Source: Stenotrophomonas maltophilia R551-3
GTDB lineage: Bacteria; Pseudomonadota; Gammaproteobacteria; Xanthomonadales; Xanthomonadaceae
Reading direction: 5' to 3'
Length of the DNA stretch: 64,000 nt
Assembly (NCBI RefSeq): GCF_000020665.1
Contig: NC_011071.1
Span: forward strand, 288,501-352,500
Below are positions 55,873-64,000 of the stretch, in pieces; position 1 is the stretch's first letter, and each line of letters opens with the position of its first letter. Under the pieces are notes generated by a model. That model did no database searches. It was given only the letters and a program-made list of their open reading frames with translations, and had not been told where the DNA came from. The position numbers were made by a program, and so were the translations under genes.

Positions 55873-56535
55873 TCAGCGGGCCTGATCTGCTGGCACCAGC
55901 CCCTTCAGCTCGCGATAGCGCTGCAGGCTGCTGTCGATCTCGGCCTTCAATGCCTGCTGCTGCTGCAGGAATCCTGCCTGCAGGCGCTGCTGCGCCTGCA
56001 GCTGCACATGCCGTTGGCGGATCGCCTCGGCCTGCTTGTCGGCCACCTTGCCGCCGGCCAGCTCACGGTCACCGGCGGCCGACAGCAGCGCCACCAGCGA
56101 CTCGCGCAGGCTGGTGACGTTGTACTCGGCGGTCTTCAGGTTGTTGTCCAGCACTTCCTGGCGCTCGGTGAACACCCGGCGCAGGTCGTCCTCGCTGCCA
56201 TAGGTGGACAGCATCGCCTGCTCGGTACGCTGGCGGGTCTGGGTGGCCATCAGGTCCAGCTGTTGCTGCTGCGCCACGGTGCTGGCGGCAGCGCGCTCCT
56301 CGTCGGTCAACGCGCGCTGGACCTGCGCGTTGCGCAGGCCACTCTTCGCGTTGAACTCCTCGCGGGCATGGTTGACCGCATCGGCCGGTAGCGAATCACT
56401 GCAGATCCGCTCCTTGCCCTCGTTCCAGCAGTACAGCTTCTTTTCCGCTTTGCCGCTGTCGCGCGACTGCGCCGGCACGGCGAACGGCACGGCCAGCAGC
56501 AGGCCGGCAAAGAGAACAGCAGGAACTCGGGACAT
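55873..56535 (-). CDS. DUF4124-like exported coiled-coil protein
   Basis: A 220-residue protein. A signal peptide (about 1-21, AVPAQS) is followed by a DUF4124-type motif YCWNEGKERICSDSLP, then a long glutamine-rich coiled coil. DUF4124 domains occur in periplasmic proteins of unknown function. GGGGAAAGG precedes ATG 56535 closely. It lies 19 bases after pyrE and is probably co-transcribed with it. Confidence 0.8.
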   Translation of the reverse strand: MSRVPAVLFAGLLLAVPFAVPAQSRDSGKAEKKLYCWNEGKERICSDSLPADAVNHAREEFNAKSGLRNAQVQRALTDEERAAASTVAQQQQLDLMATQTRQRTEQAMLSTYGSEDDLRRVFTERQEVLDNNLKTAEYNVTSLRESLVALLSAAGDRELAGGKVADKQAEAIRQRHVQLQAQQRLQAGFLQQQQALKAEIDSSLQRYRELKGLVPADQAR

Positions 56536-56554
56536 GACCTTTCCCCTGGGTCGG

Positions 56555-57214
56555 TCAGCGGATCGAACGGACGCCGTACTGGGCCCGGTAGGCTTCCAGC
56601 GGCTGCCGGTAACCGACAAGTTCCGGGTTGCCGGAGGCGAAATCAAGCAGGTCGGCCAGCGTCGCCACGGCGATCACCGGAATGCCGGCCTCTTCGGCCA
56701 CCGCCTGTGCGGCGGAGCGATGGTCGGTGTCCGAGGCGATCTCCTGGCGGTCCAGCGCGACCACGATGCCGGCCGGGATGCCACCGGCGTCGCGGATGAT
56801 GCCCAGCGCTTCGCGGATCGCAGTGCCAGCGGTGATCACGTCATCGACGATCAGCACGCGCTTGCCATTCATGTCGGCGCCGATCAGCTGGCCGCCTTCG
56901 CCATGGGCCTTGGCTTCCTTGCGGTTGAACGACAGCGGCAGTTCGCGGCCACGCTGGGCCAGCTCGCAGGCCATCGCGGTGGCCAGCGGAATGCCCTTGT
57001 AGGCCGGGCCGAACACCACGTCGTACTTGATCCCAGTGGCGTCGATGGCGTCGGAATAGCACGCGCCCAGCTGCGACAGCAGGGAGCCGGAGTCGAAGCG
57101 ACCGGCGTTGAAGAAATAGGGGCTCAGCCGGCCGGACTTGAGGGTGAACTGGCCGAAGCGGAGGGCATCGGCGGTCAGGGCCAGCTGCAGGAAACGGTGA
57201 CGGTGGTCGCTCAT
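56555..57214 (-). CDS. pyrE: orotate phosphoribosyltransferase
   Basis: A 219-residue enzyme of pyrimidine synthesis, making OMP from orotate and PRPP. The PRPP-binding motif is VLIVDDVITAGTA (120-132), preceded by the flexible loop RKEAKAHGEGG. ATG 57214 is chosen; a far longer minus-strand frame to 58147 is antisense to xthA. Length matches E. coli PyrE (213). Confidence 0.96.
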   Translation of the reverse strand: MSDHRHRFLQLALTADALRFGQFTLKSGRLSPYFFNAGRFDSGSLLSQLGACYSDAIDATGIKYDVVFGPAYKGIPLATAMACELAQRGRELPLSFNRKEAKAHGEGGQLIGADMNGKRVLIVDDVITAGTAIREALGIIRDAGGIPAGIVVALDRQEIASDTDHRSAAQAVAEEAGIPVIAVATLADLLDFASGNPELVGYRQPLEAYRAQYGVRSIR

Positions 57215-57376
57215 CAAAACTCGATTCATCTTCATTTGGAGCACAAATCCTAATCCAGCTGGGCGTTTCGCGCTCGTCCAGCACCTTGTGAAGGGTGCCC
57301 GGGCGGTGCCTGGCGGACTGCGCAGCCCGGCAGGCAACCGGTATGCTTGCCCGGTTTCCCGCCGCAGGTCCCCCGC

Positions 57377-58177
57377 ATGCGCATCATCAGTTTCAACGCC
57401 AATGGCATCCGTTCCGCCGCGACCAAGGGCTTCCTCGACTGGTTCCGTGCCCAGGACGCCGACGTCCTGTGCATCCAGGAGACCAAGGCCCAGGAAGACC
57501 AGCTGACCGACCCGATGTTCCGCCCGGACGGCCACCACTGCTTCTACCGCGACGCGATCACCAAGAAGGGCTACAGCGGCGTGGCGATCTACAGCAAGCG
57601 CGAGCCGGACCAGGTCATCACCTCGCTGGGCTGGGCCCCGTTCGACGACGAAGGCCGCTACATCGAGGCGCGCTACGGCAATCTCAGCGTGGTCTCCTTC
57701 TATATCCCGTCCGGCAGCTCGGGCGACCTGCGCCAGGGCTTCAAGTTCGAAGTGATGGAATGGCTGCGGCCGATCCTCGAAGAGTGGGCGCGCAGCGGCC
57801 GCGACTACGTGCTGTGCGGCGACTGGAACATCGTGCGTTCGGCGCTGGACATCAAGAACTGGAAGTCCAACCAGAAGAACTCCGGCTGCCTGCCGGAAGA
57901 GCGTGACTGGCTCAACGCGCTGTGCGCCGACCATGGCCAGGCCACCGATGTCGCCACCGGCCGCGGCTGGGCCGACGCCTACCGCCTGCTCAATCCCACC
58001 GGCGAGGATTACACCTGGTGGAGCAACCGTGGCGCCGCCCGTGCCAACAATGTCGGTTGGCGCATCGACTACCAGTTCATCACCCCGGGCCTGCGTGACC
58101 GCCTGCGCAGCTGCTCGATCTATCGCGATGAGCGCTTCTCCGACCACGCTCCGTTCATCGTGGACTACGACCTGTGA
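57377..58177 (+). CDS. xthA: exodeoxyribonuclease III (XthA family)
   Basis: A 266-residue exonuclease/AP-endonuclease. Active-site residues are E35 (IQETKAQ), Y109, D149/N151 (GDWNIV), D256 and H257 (SDHAPF). It repairs abasic sites and removes 3' blocks. Start ATG 57377 with CAGGT upstream. It overlaps ampG by four bases (GTGA). Crc shares this fold, but all catalytic residues are kept, so an active nuclease is expected. Confidence 0.9.
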   Translation: MRIISFNANGIRSAATKGFLDWFRAQDADVLCIQETKAQEDQLTDPMFRPDGHHCFYRDAITKKGYSGVAIYSKREPDQVITSLGWAPFDDEGRYIEARYGNLSVVSFYIPSGSSGDLRQGFKFEVMEWLRPILEEWARSGRDYVLCGDWNIVRSALDIKNWKSNQKNSGCLPEERDWLNALCADHGQATDVATGRGWADAYRLLNPTGEDYTWWSNRGAARANNVGWRIDYQFITPGLRDRLRSCSIYRDERFSDHAPFIVDYDL

Positions 58178-59547
58178 CCGAGGCTGCCAAGCCGCGTCGG
58201 CCGTGGCAGCAGGTGGTGTCCAACCTGAGCCAGCGCAAGGTGCTGGCGATGCTGCTGCTCGGCTTCAGTTCCGGCCTGCCGATCTACCTGGTGGGCAATA
58301 CGCTCGGTTTCTGGATGCGCAAGGAAGGCATCGAGCTGAGCACCATCGGGTTCCTCTCGTGGGTTGGCTTGGCCTACACCATGAAGTTCCTGTGGGCGCC
58401 CATCGTCGACAAGACAGATGTGCCCCTGTTCGGCCGCTTTGGCCGCCGTCGCGGTTGGATGCTGCTGTCGCAGCTGGTTGTGGTGGTGGGTCTGGTTGGC
58501 ATGGCGCTGGTCCAGCCCAAGGGCGGCCACGTGCATTTCCTGGGCATCGCCTGGGAGCACATTGTGGTATTCGGGGTGATGGCGGTGATCGTGGCCTTCG
58601 CCTCGGCCACTCAGGACATCGTCATCGACGCGTGGCGCATTGAAAGCGCCGACAACAGTGAGCAGCTCGGACTTCTCACCTCATCCTCGGCACTGGGCTA
58701 CCGCACTGCATTGCTGGTCACCGATGCGCTGATCCTGATCATCGCTGCCCGTGTTGGCTGGCAGGTCTCTTACGAGATCATGGCCGTGCTGATGGCGCTC
58801 GGTGTGGTGGCCGTGATCATGGCCCGCGAGCCGGCCCGCGAGGTTGCCGCCGTACAGGCACAGGCCACCTCGCTGTGGACCCCGCGGGGGCTGTTCGATG
58901 CCGTGGCGGGCCCCTTCATCGCCTTCGTCCGCGAACACCGCAGTGGCGCGATCCTGATACTGGTGGCGATCAGCGTCTACCGCATGGCCGACTTCGTCAT
59001 GGGGCCGATGGCCAACCCGTTCTATGTCGATCTTGGCCTGGATGAGGACACCGTCGGTGCGGTGCGCGGCTCGGTTGGCCTGGTTGCAACCTTCGTCGGC
59101 ATTGCTGCTGCAGGCCTCGTCTCGGTGCGCTGGGGCGTGCTGGCAGCGCTGCTGGTGGGAGCGGTACTGGGGCCGGCCTCCAACCTGGCCTTCGCATGGC
59201 TGGCCTACTCGGGGCCGGACACCACCCATTTCGCCGTAGCCATGGCGGTTGACAACTTCGCCAGCGGTTTCGCCGGTACGGCGCTGATCGCCTATATGTC
59301 CAGCCTGACCAGCATCGGATACACCGCGACCCAGTACGCCTTGCTCAGCTCGTTCTATGCGATGCCCGGCAAGGCATTGAAAGGGCTCTCGGGTTGGTCG
59401 GTGCAGACCCTCGCGCAGGGACGGACGCTTCTGGAAGGCTATGCGCTGTTCTTCATCGGCACGGCGCTGGTAGCGATCCCGGTGGTGATCCTGTGCGGAC
59501 TGCTGATCCTGCAGCAGCGCCGACGCCAAACTGCCAACCCCGCCTGA
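58174..59547 (+). CDS. ampG: AmpG-type muropeptide permease
   Basis: A 457-residue permease of the MFS-like AmpG family with about 12 helices. Signatures: FSSGLPIYLVGNTLGFWMR, SWVGLAYTMKFLWAPIVDK and ATQDIVIDAWRIE. It imports GlcNAc-anhydroMurNAc peptides from the periplasm, feeding peptidoglycan recycling and beta-lactamase induction. Start GTG 58174 overlapping xthA, so translation is coupled. An ampN-ampG operon was reported in S. maltophilia; whether its first gene equals this xthA is not certain to me. Confidence 0.92.
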   Translation: MTEAAKPRRPWQQVVSNLSQRKVLAMLLLGFSSGLPIYLVGNTLGFWMRKEGIELSTIGFLSWVGLAYTMKFLWAPIVDKTDVPLFGRFGRRRGWMLLSQLVVVVGLVGMALVQPKGGHVHFLGIAWEHIVVFGVMAVIVAFASATQDIVIDAWRIESADNSEQLGLLTSSSALGYRTALLVTDALILIIAARVGWQVSYEIMAVLMALGVVAVIMAREPAREVAAVQAQATSLWTPRGLFDAVAGPFIAFVREHRSGAILILVAISVYRMADFVMGPMANPFYVDLGLDEDTVGAVRGSVGLVATFVGIAAAGLVSVRWGVLAALLVGAVLGPASNLAFAWLAYSGPDTTHFAVAMAVDNFASGFAGTALIAYMSSLTSIGYTATQYALLSSFYAMPGKALKGLSGWSVQTLAQGRTLLEGYALFFIGTALVAIPVVILCGLLILQQRRRQTANPA

Positions 59548-59625
59548 TTGCCTGACCGCCCGGTCTGCGGGATCATCGCCCCCGACGCGCCGAGGGGGCG
59601 GTGCCTTGCGAACGGGGAAGTGAGC

Positions 59626-59856
59626 ATGGCCGACGTTGTGCTGCGGGACCTGGACCCGCTGTTGCTGGAACGCATCCGACGGGTCGGGGTCGCTCGCGGC
59701 TGGACCCACGAACAGACCTGCGAGGCCCTGCTGGAGCAGGGCTTGTTCAGCAGTGAACTGGAAGTCCGTTCCGGCTTCGGTGATCCCGAAGTGGATGCGC
59801 TCTCCGATGCCATCGCCGCCCTGCAGGCCCTGCCCGCAGGGCAGGGCTTCGACTGA
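59626..59856 (+). CDS. ribbon-helix-helix-like small protein (FitA-like)
   Basis: A 76-residue protein. The N-terminal VVLRDLDPLLLERIRRVG and EQTCEALLEQG resemble the ribbon-helix-helix fold of antitoxins such as FitA/VapB. No toxin gene is adjacent, so it may be an orphan regulator. ATG 59626 follows GGGGAAG by 6 bases. Located 78 bases after ampG and likely independent. The family call is inference from pattern. Confidence 0.65.
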   Translation: MADVVLRDLDPLLLERIRRVGVARGWTHEQTCEALLEQGLFSSELEVRSGFGDPEVDALSDAIAALQALPAGQGFD

Positions 59857-59885
59857 CCTGACACGTGGTCGCGGCGACACCTGCC

Positions 59886-59949
59886 CGCCGGGCATGGTTC
59901 GTCGCTACCGGGATGCTGCCGACGGGGTAGCGCCGGGCCATGCCCGGCG
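59886..59949. repeat. GTAGCGCCGGGCC palindrome pair
   Basis: A forward unit at 59927-59949 (GTAGCGCCGGGCCATGCC) and a degenerate reverse unit at 59886-59909 ending GCTACC. They form an inverted pair at the 3' end of the anmK gene (minus strand). Confidence 0.8.
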
Positions 59950-59962
59950 GATGTAGCCCCGC

Positions 59963-61090
59963 TCAGGCCAGGTGGATCGCGCCCAGGATCCGCGGGCCCT
60001 TCGCCCCGGTCACGCTCGGCAGGTTGCCGGCCAGTCCGTCCATCGTCCGCTGTGCCAGCCACGCGAAGCCCATCGCCTCCACGTATTCCGGGTCCAGCCC
60101 GTGCACTGCGCTGGATTCGACCACCACCCCCGGCAGCTGCGCCGCCAGTCGCCGCATCAGCTGCGTATTGCGCATGCCGCCACCACATACCAGCAGTCGC
60201 CGTGTCCGCGGCTGCTGCGCCAGCAGCGCATCGACCACCGTCGCCACTGTCAGCTCCAGCAACGTGGCCTGTATGTCGGCGGCGGCGTACTGGCCTTCGC
60301 CCATGTGCGCCTCGGCCCAGGCCAGGTGGAACTGCTCGCGGCCGGTGCTCTTCGGCGGCGGCAGCGCGAACCACGGATCCGAGCGCCAACCCGCCAGCAG
60401 GCCCTCGTCCACCGCGCCACTGGCCGCATACGCGCCATCGGCGTCGAAGGTGCGGCCGGTGTGGCGCTGGCACCAGGCATCCATCAGCGCGTTGGCCGGG
60501 CCGGTATCGAAGCCACGTACCGCGCCCTCGCGCGGGATCAGGGTCAGGTTGGCGATGCCGCCCAGGTTCAGCACGGCGCGGTCTTCATCGGCAGTGCCCA
60601 GCATGCCCAGATGGAATGCCGGCATCAGCGGCGCACCATGGCCTCCGGCTGCCACGTCGCGGCGGCGGAAATCACACACCGTGGTGATCCCGGTCAGCTC
60701 GGCGATGCGGTTGCCGTCGCCCAGCTGCACGGTGAACGCCGGGTCGGCCAGTGGCCGGTGGCGCACGGTCTGCCCATGCGAGCCGATCGCGCGCACCTGG
60801 CTGCGGTCCACGCCAGCCTCGGCCAGCAGCTGGTTGGCCGCCTCGGCAAAACGGATCGCAATCCGCGCGTCCAGTTCGCCGAGCTCTTCCAACGAATCCA
60901 GCGGCCCGCCTTCGCCCAGCGCCACCAGCCGCGCGCGCAGCACCGGCTCCCAGCGGGCGGTCAGCCCATGCACGAAGCGGCAGCCACCACTGGCGGGGAA
61001 CTGCACCAGTGCGGCATCGATGCCGTCGGCGCTGGTGCCCGACATCAGGCCAAGGTACAGGGGGGCGTCGCTGTCGGCAGTCGTGTTCAT
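59963..61090 (-). CDS. anmK: anhydro-N-acetylmuramic acid kinase
   Basis: A 375-residue sugar kinase; ATP-dependent ring opening of anhydroMurNAc gives MurNAc-6-phosphate in cell-wall recycling. The N-terminal signature is [13 protein letters not shown] (13-25), and the second half has [13 protein letters not shown] and [11 protein letters not shown] 61090 is used; ATG 61099 (MPAMN) is close. Its start lies only about 10 bases after the terminator of mepM, and no clear ribosome site is seen, so expression may rely on readthrough or a leaderless start. It complements ampG nearby. Confidence 0.93.
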   Translation of the reverse strand: MNTTADSDAPLYLGLMSGTSADGIDAALVQFPASGGCRFVHGLTARWEPVLRARLVALGEGGPLDSLEELGELDARIAIRFAEAANQLLAEAGVDRSQVRAIGSHGQTVRHRPLADPAFTVQLGDGNRIAELTGITTVCDFRRRDVAAGGHGAPLMPAFHLGMLGTADEDRAVLNLGGIANLTLIPREGAVRGFDTGPANALMDAWCQRHTGRTFDADGAYAASGAVDEGLLAGWRSDPWFALPPPKSTGREQFHLAWAEAHMGEGQYAAADIQATLLELTVATVVDALLAQQPRTRRLLVCGGGMRNTQLMRRLAAQLPGVVVESSAVHGLDPEYVEAMGFAWLAQRTMDGLAGNLPSVTGAKGPRILGAIHLA

Positions 61091-61099
61091 GGCAGGCAT

Positions 61100-61135
61100 A
61101 AAAAAAGGACGCGGCAAGCTTGGGCTGCCGCGTCC
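61100..61135 (-). terminator. intrinsic terminator between mepM and anmK
   Basis: Stem GGACGCGGCA (61107-61116) pairs with TGCCGCGTCC (61126-61135). On the minus strand it is followed by TTTTTTTATG, where the T-run abuts the anmK start region. Strong terminator for mepM. Confidence 0.88.
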
Positions 61136-61154
61136 TCCTTCGTCAACGCAGGGC

Positions 61155-62627
61155 TCAGCCGCGCTTGCGGCCGTTGCCCGGCTTGTCCTTGGCACTGGCC
61201 ACTTCAGGCGCGGCCTCGTCGCGGCTGGTCGGCGCCGGGCTGGCGTCGGCGTAGATCAGCTTCTCCATGCCCTGGATGCGGGCCATCGCCGGCGCGGTCT
61301 GCGCACGGAAGGCGACCAGCTCGGCACCCTTCAGCGGCTCCGGCGGCGGCATGGTCACGGTCAGCGGGTTGCGATGCTCGCCGTTGACGCGGAATTCGTA
61401 GTGCAGGTGCGGGCCGGTCGCCAGGCCGGTCGAGCCGACATAGCCGATCACCGTGCCCTGCGCCACGCGCTGGCCGGTGCGGATGCTCGCAAAGCGCGAC
61501 ATGTGGCCGTACAGGGTGGTGTGGCCGCGGCCGTGGTCGAGGATCACCACGTTGCCGTAACCACGCTGCACGCCGGCGAACTGCACACGGGCATCGCCGG
61601 CGGCCATGATCGGAGTACCGGTGCGCGCGGCGTAGTCCACGCCCTTGTGCATGCGCATCTTGCCCAGCACCGGGTGCTTGCGCGCACCGAAGGTGGAGCT
61701 CAGCCGCGCGAACGGGATCGGCATGCGGATGAAGCTCTTCTTCAGCGAACGGCCGTTGATGTCGTAGTACTCGGCCTTGCCGTTGCGGTCGAAGCGGAAG
61801 CCGGAATAGGTCTTGCCGCCGGTGGTGAAGGTCGCCGCCAGGATCTTGCTGGTGTCCACCTTCTCGCCTTCGCGCCAGGTTTCATCCATCACCACGCTGA
61901 AGCGGTCGCCCGGCTGCAGGTCCTTCGAGAAGTCGATGTCGTACTTGAAGATGTCGTCGGTCATCGTCGCGATCGCCGACGGAGACAGCCCGGCGCGGCG
62001 GGCCGCGGCGTACAGCGAGCTGGTGATCTCGCCGCTGGTGACCACGGTGCGCGTGGAGGTCTCGCGTTTGGTCACCTTTTCCTTGATGTCGTCGCCGGAC
62101 AGGCTCAGTTCCACCCGGTTGTCGGCATCGCGGTCGAAGCGGATGCTGCGCAGGTCACCGGACAGCGGCATGTCGAACGCGATCTCGGCACCCGGCCGCA
62201 GCTTGGTCAGCGCCTCGCGCGCACCCGGGTGGTCCAGTACCCGGTGCAGGGTGGTAGCCGGGATGCCGGCCTTGTCGAACAGGTCGCTCAGGGTCTGGCC
62301 GCGCTGCACGCGCAGCACCTGCCAGCTGTCACCGGGTACCTGCTGCTGGCGGGCCATGGTCAGCGGCGGCAACGGCAGCGCCAGGCTGGTGTGGCTGTCG
62401 GCGAAGGGCGCGTCGATGGTGTGCGAGAAGCCGGGGACGATCGTCGCCACCAGGGCGCCGATGGTCGCGAACAGGCTGGCATGCATCCAATGGCGGCGGG
62501 TCCAGCGCTCATTGAAGGCGGCGGGAAGATGTTGCCTGAGCTTCCGATGCAGGGCGTTGTCGTGCAGGACGTGGAGGCGTTCCTGGAAGCGCTGCTTGCG
62601 TGCGCGCCCTTGTTCGGAATTGTGCAT
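61155..62627 (-). CDS. mepM: M23 peptidoglycan endopeptidase (MepM-like)
   Basis: A 490-residue envelope enzyme. A membrane anchor lies at about 49-66, a LysM/OapA-like region near 103-150, and the zinc site in the M23 domain: H327 and D331 in [13 protein letters not shown], with H407 and H409 in GPHLHYEF. MepM-like enzymes cut peptide cross-links so the sacculus can grow. AGGAA lies about 10 bases before ATG 62627. Divergent from tyrS. Confidence 0.9.
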   Translation of the reverse strand: MHNSEQGRARKQRFQERLHVLHDNALHRKLRQHLPAAFNERWTRRHWMHASLFATIGALVATIVPGFSHTIDAPFADSHTSLALPLPPLTMARQQQVPGDSWQVLRVQRGQTLSDLFDKAGIPATTLHRVLDHPGAREALTKLRPGAEIAFDMPLSGDLRSIRFDRDADNRVELSLSGDDIKEKVTKRETSTRTVVTSGEITSSLYAAARRAGLSPSAIATMTDDIFKYDIDFSKDLQPGDRFSVVMDETWREGEKVDTSKILAATFTTGGKTYSGFRFDRNGKAEYYDINGRSLKKSFIRMPIPFARLSSTFGARKHPVLGKMRMHKGVDYAARTGTPIMAAGDARVQFAGVQRGYGNVVILDHGRGHTTLYGHMSRFASIRTGQRVAQGTVIGYVGSTGLATGPHLHYEFRVNGEHRNPLTVTMPPPEPLKGAELVAFRAQTAPAMARIQGMEKLIYADASPAPTSRDEAAPEVASAKDKPGNGRKRG

Positions 62628-62675
62628 CGGCGGTTTTTTCCTGGCAGCCCGGGAGCGCGGGCCTGATCGCCGGTT

Positions 62676-62704
62676 ACCATAGACACCTGAGAAAACGGCG
62701 TCAA
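62676..62704 (-). promoter_or_regulatory. mepM promoter
   Basis: On the minus strand TTGACG (62704-62699) and TATGGT (62681-62676) are 17 bases apart, close to the sigma-70 consensus. Transcription would start near 62669, giving a 5' leader of about 42 bases. Confidence 0.6.
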
Positions 62705-62716
62705 ACCCTTGTGCCC

Positions 62717-62737
62717 ATTGGCTTTTGTGAAGCCAAT
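62717..62737. other. perfect dyad ATTGGCTT-TTGTG-AAGCCAAT
   Basis: An 8-bp perfect inverted repeat (62717-62724 and 62730-62737) in the mepM/tyrS divergent region, 57 bases before the tyrS start. It could be an operator for either gene. Not followed by a T tract, so not a terminator. Confidence 0.55.
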
Positions 62738-62794
62738 CGGGTTAACTTTGCTTTAACACCCCACACAAGAATCGGCGTTGCCGGGAGTAGTCAC

Positions 62795-64000
62795 GTGTCC
62801 TCGATTGAAGAAGCCCTTGCCCTGATCGGCCGTGGTGCCGACGAGATCCTCAAGCTCGAGGATCTGCGTGCGCGCCTGCAGGAAGGCCGCCCGCTGCGGA
62901 TCAAGGCCGGCTTCGACCCCACCGCGCCCGACCTGCACCTGGGCCATACGGTGCTGCTGAACAAGATGCGCCAGTTCCAGGACCTCGGCCATCAGGTCAT
63001 TTTCCTGATCGGCGACTTCACCGGCATGATCGGCGACCCGTCCGGCAAGAGCCTGACCCGCAAGCCGCTCAGCAAGGACGACGTGCTGGCCAATGCCCGT
63101 ACCTATGAAGAGCAGGTGTTCAAGGTGCTGGACCGCAGCCGTACCGAAGTCCGCTTCAACTCGGAGTGGTTCGGCAAGATGGGCGCGGCCGACATGATCC
63201 GCCTGGCCGGCCAGCACACCGTGGCGCGCATGCTCGAGCGCGACGATTTCGCCAAGCGCTACGCCGCCCAGCAGTCCATCGCCATCCACGAGTTCCTGTA
63301 CCCGCTGGTGCAGGGCTACGACTCTGTGGCCCTGGAAGCGGACGTCGAGCTCGGCGGTACCGACCAGAAGTTCAACCTGCTGATGGGCCGCGGCCTGCAG
63401 GAGCACCACGGCCAGAAGCCGCAGGTGGTGCTGACCATGCCGCTGCTGGAAGGCCTGGATGGCGTCAACAAGATGTCCAAGTCGCTGGGCAACTACATTG
63501 GTATCAGCGAGCCGGCCATCGACATCGTCACCAAGACCATGAAGGTGGACGACACCCTGATGTGGCGCTGGATCGAGCTGCTGTCCTTCGACATCAGCCA
63601 GGCCGAAGCCGTGCAGCTGCGCGAGCAGGTGGCCAATGGCGGCCTGAACCCGCGCGTGGTCAAGCTGCGCCTGGCGCGTGAACTGGCGACCCGCTTCCAT
63701 GACGCCGCAGCGGCCGAACAGGCGGTTGCCGGTTGGGAGGCGGCGGTGACCGGGCAGGGCGACATCACCCAGCTGCCGCTGCAGGACGTGGCGATCCCGG
63801 CCGAAGGCCTGCGCATCGCCGCGCTGCTGACGGCGGCCGGCCTGACCCCGAGCAACTCCGAAGCCAACCGCAAGCTCAAGGAGCGTGCGGTCAAGGTGGA
63901 CGGTGAAGTGGTGGAAGACGGCCAGCAGGTGCTGCAGCCGGGCTTCGAAGGCCTGCTGCAGGTCGGCAAGCGCACCTTCGCCCGCGTGCGCCTGGTCGCT
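62795..64000 (+). CDS. tyrS: tyrosyl-tRNA synthetase (3' end beyond window)
   Basis: 402 residues are encoded with no stop before the window end, and the family is about 400-425 long, so only the last codon or so is missing. HIGH-type motif DLHLGH (46-51), KMSKS at 226-230, and a C-terminal S4-like RNA-binding domain (about 340-400, [19 protein letters not shown]). Start is GTG 62795 with GGGAG upstream. It charges tRNA-Tyr; essential. Confidence 0.95.
   Translation, partial: MSSIEEALALIGRGADEILKLEDLRARLQEGRPLRIKAGFDPTAPDLHLGHTVLLNKMRQFQDLGHQVIFLIGDFTGMIGDPSGKSLTRKPLSKDDVLANARTYEEQVFKVLDRSRTEVRFNSEWFGKMGAADMIRLAGQHTVARMLERDDFAKRYAAQQSIAIHEFLYPLVQGYDSVALEADVELGGTDQKFNLLMGRGLQEHHGQKPQVVLTMPLLEGLDGVNKMSKSLGNYIGISEPAIDIVTKTMKVDDTLMWRWIELLSFDISQAEAVQLREQVANGGLNPRVVKLRLARELATRFHDAAAAEQAVAGWEAAVTGQGDITQLPLQDVAIPAEGLRIAALLTAAGLTPSNSEANRKLKERAVKVDGEVVEDGQQVLQPGFEGLLQVGKRTFARVRLVA

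Overview
This 64 kb window is high-GC gammaproteobacterial chromosome. Gene content and repeats point to Stenotrophomonas, most likely the S. maltophilia complex. The evidence is an Ax21-family gene (31618-32190), dozens of short palindromes headed by GTAG of the kind described as SMAG/REP elements in S. maltophilia, and xanthomonad-like gene pairs. No phage, insertion sequence, CRISPR array, rRNA or tRNA gene was found. Almost all of it reads as core chromosome with dense intergenic palindromes. The genus call is an inference from gene content, not a database match.

Layout, left to right. 1-8.7 kb: trpS, a small membrane protein, a metallo-beta-lactamase-fold hydrolase, a secreted M28 peptidase, a metabolite:H+ symporter-type MFS permease, and two EamA exporters (yedA-rarD). 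8.7-16.6 kb: a TonB-dependent receptor, then a four-gene MacA/MacB-like export operon (adaptor, ATPase, two FtsX permeases). 16.7-20.8 kb: an ABC-2 exporter coupled to a DesK/DesR-type two-component pair, then a 559-bp imperfect palindrome between convergent genes. 20.8-30.2 kb: a catalase/cytochrome b561 pair, an M17 peptidase, a HAD hydrolase, an AI-2E family permease, a YqjD/YqjE-like membrane stress cluster, a Do-type protease and a histone H1-like protein. 30.2-43.5 kb: small conserved genes, Ax21, two RcsB-like orphan response regulators, a TorF-type porin, a LysR-regulated MFS exporter, an SDR, an FtsN-like SPOR protein with argS, radC, and an orphan secreted HAF-repeat-like protein. 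43.5-47.7 kb: coaBC-dut-algC, the algC carrying a long membrane-anchored N-terminus. 47.7-55.7 kb: the complete kdpFABCDE potassium uptake operon, including a 30-residue kdpF. 55.8-64 kb: pyrE plus a DUF4124-like gene, xthA-ampG, a ribbon-helix-helix-like orphan, anmK, mepM and tyrS (its stop codon lies beyond the window).

Functional themes. Cell-wall recycling and remodelling genes lie near each other at the right end (ampG, anmK, mepM); in this genus muropeptide recycling feeds beta-lactamase induction. Nucleotide and cofactor synthesis genes (coaBC, dut, pyrE) and three aminoacyl-tRNA synthetases (trpS, argS, tyrS) are housekeeping markers. The most notable non-coding signal is that GTAG-headed palindromes sit so close to gene ends that their TAG is the stop codon of at least three genes. 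A large palindrome of composite structure (20262-20820) is the largest unexplained element.
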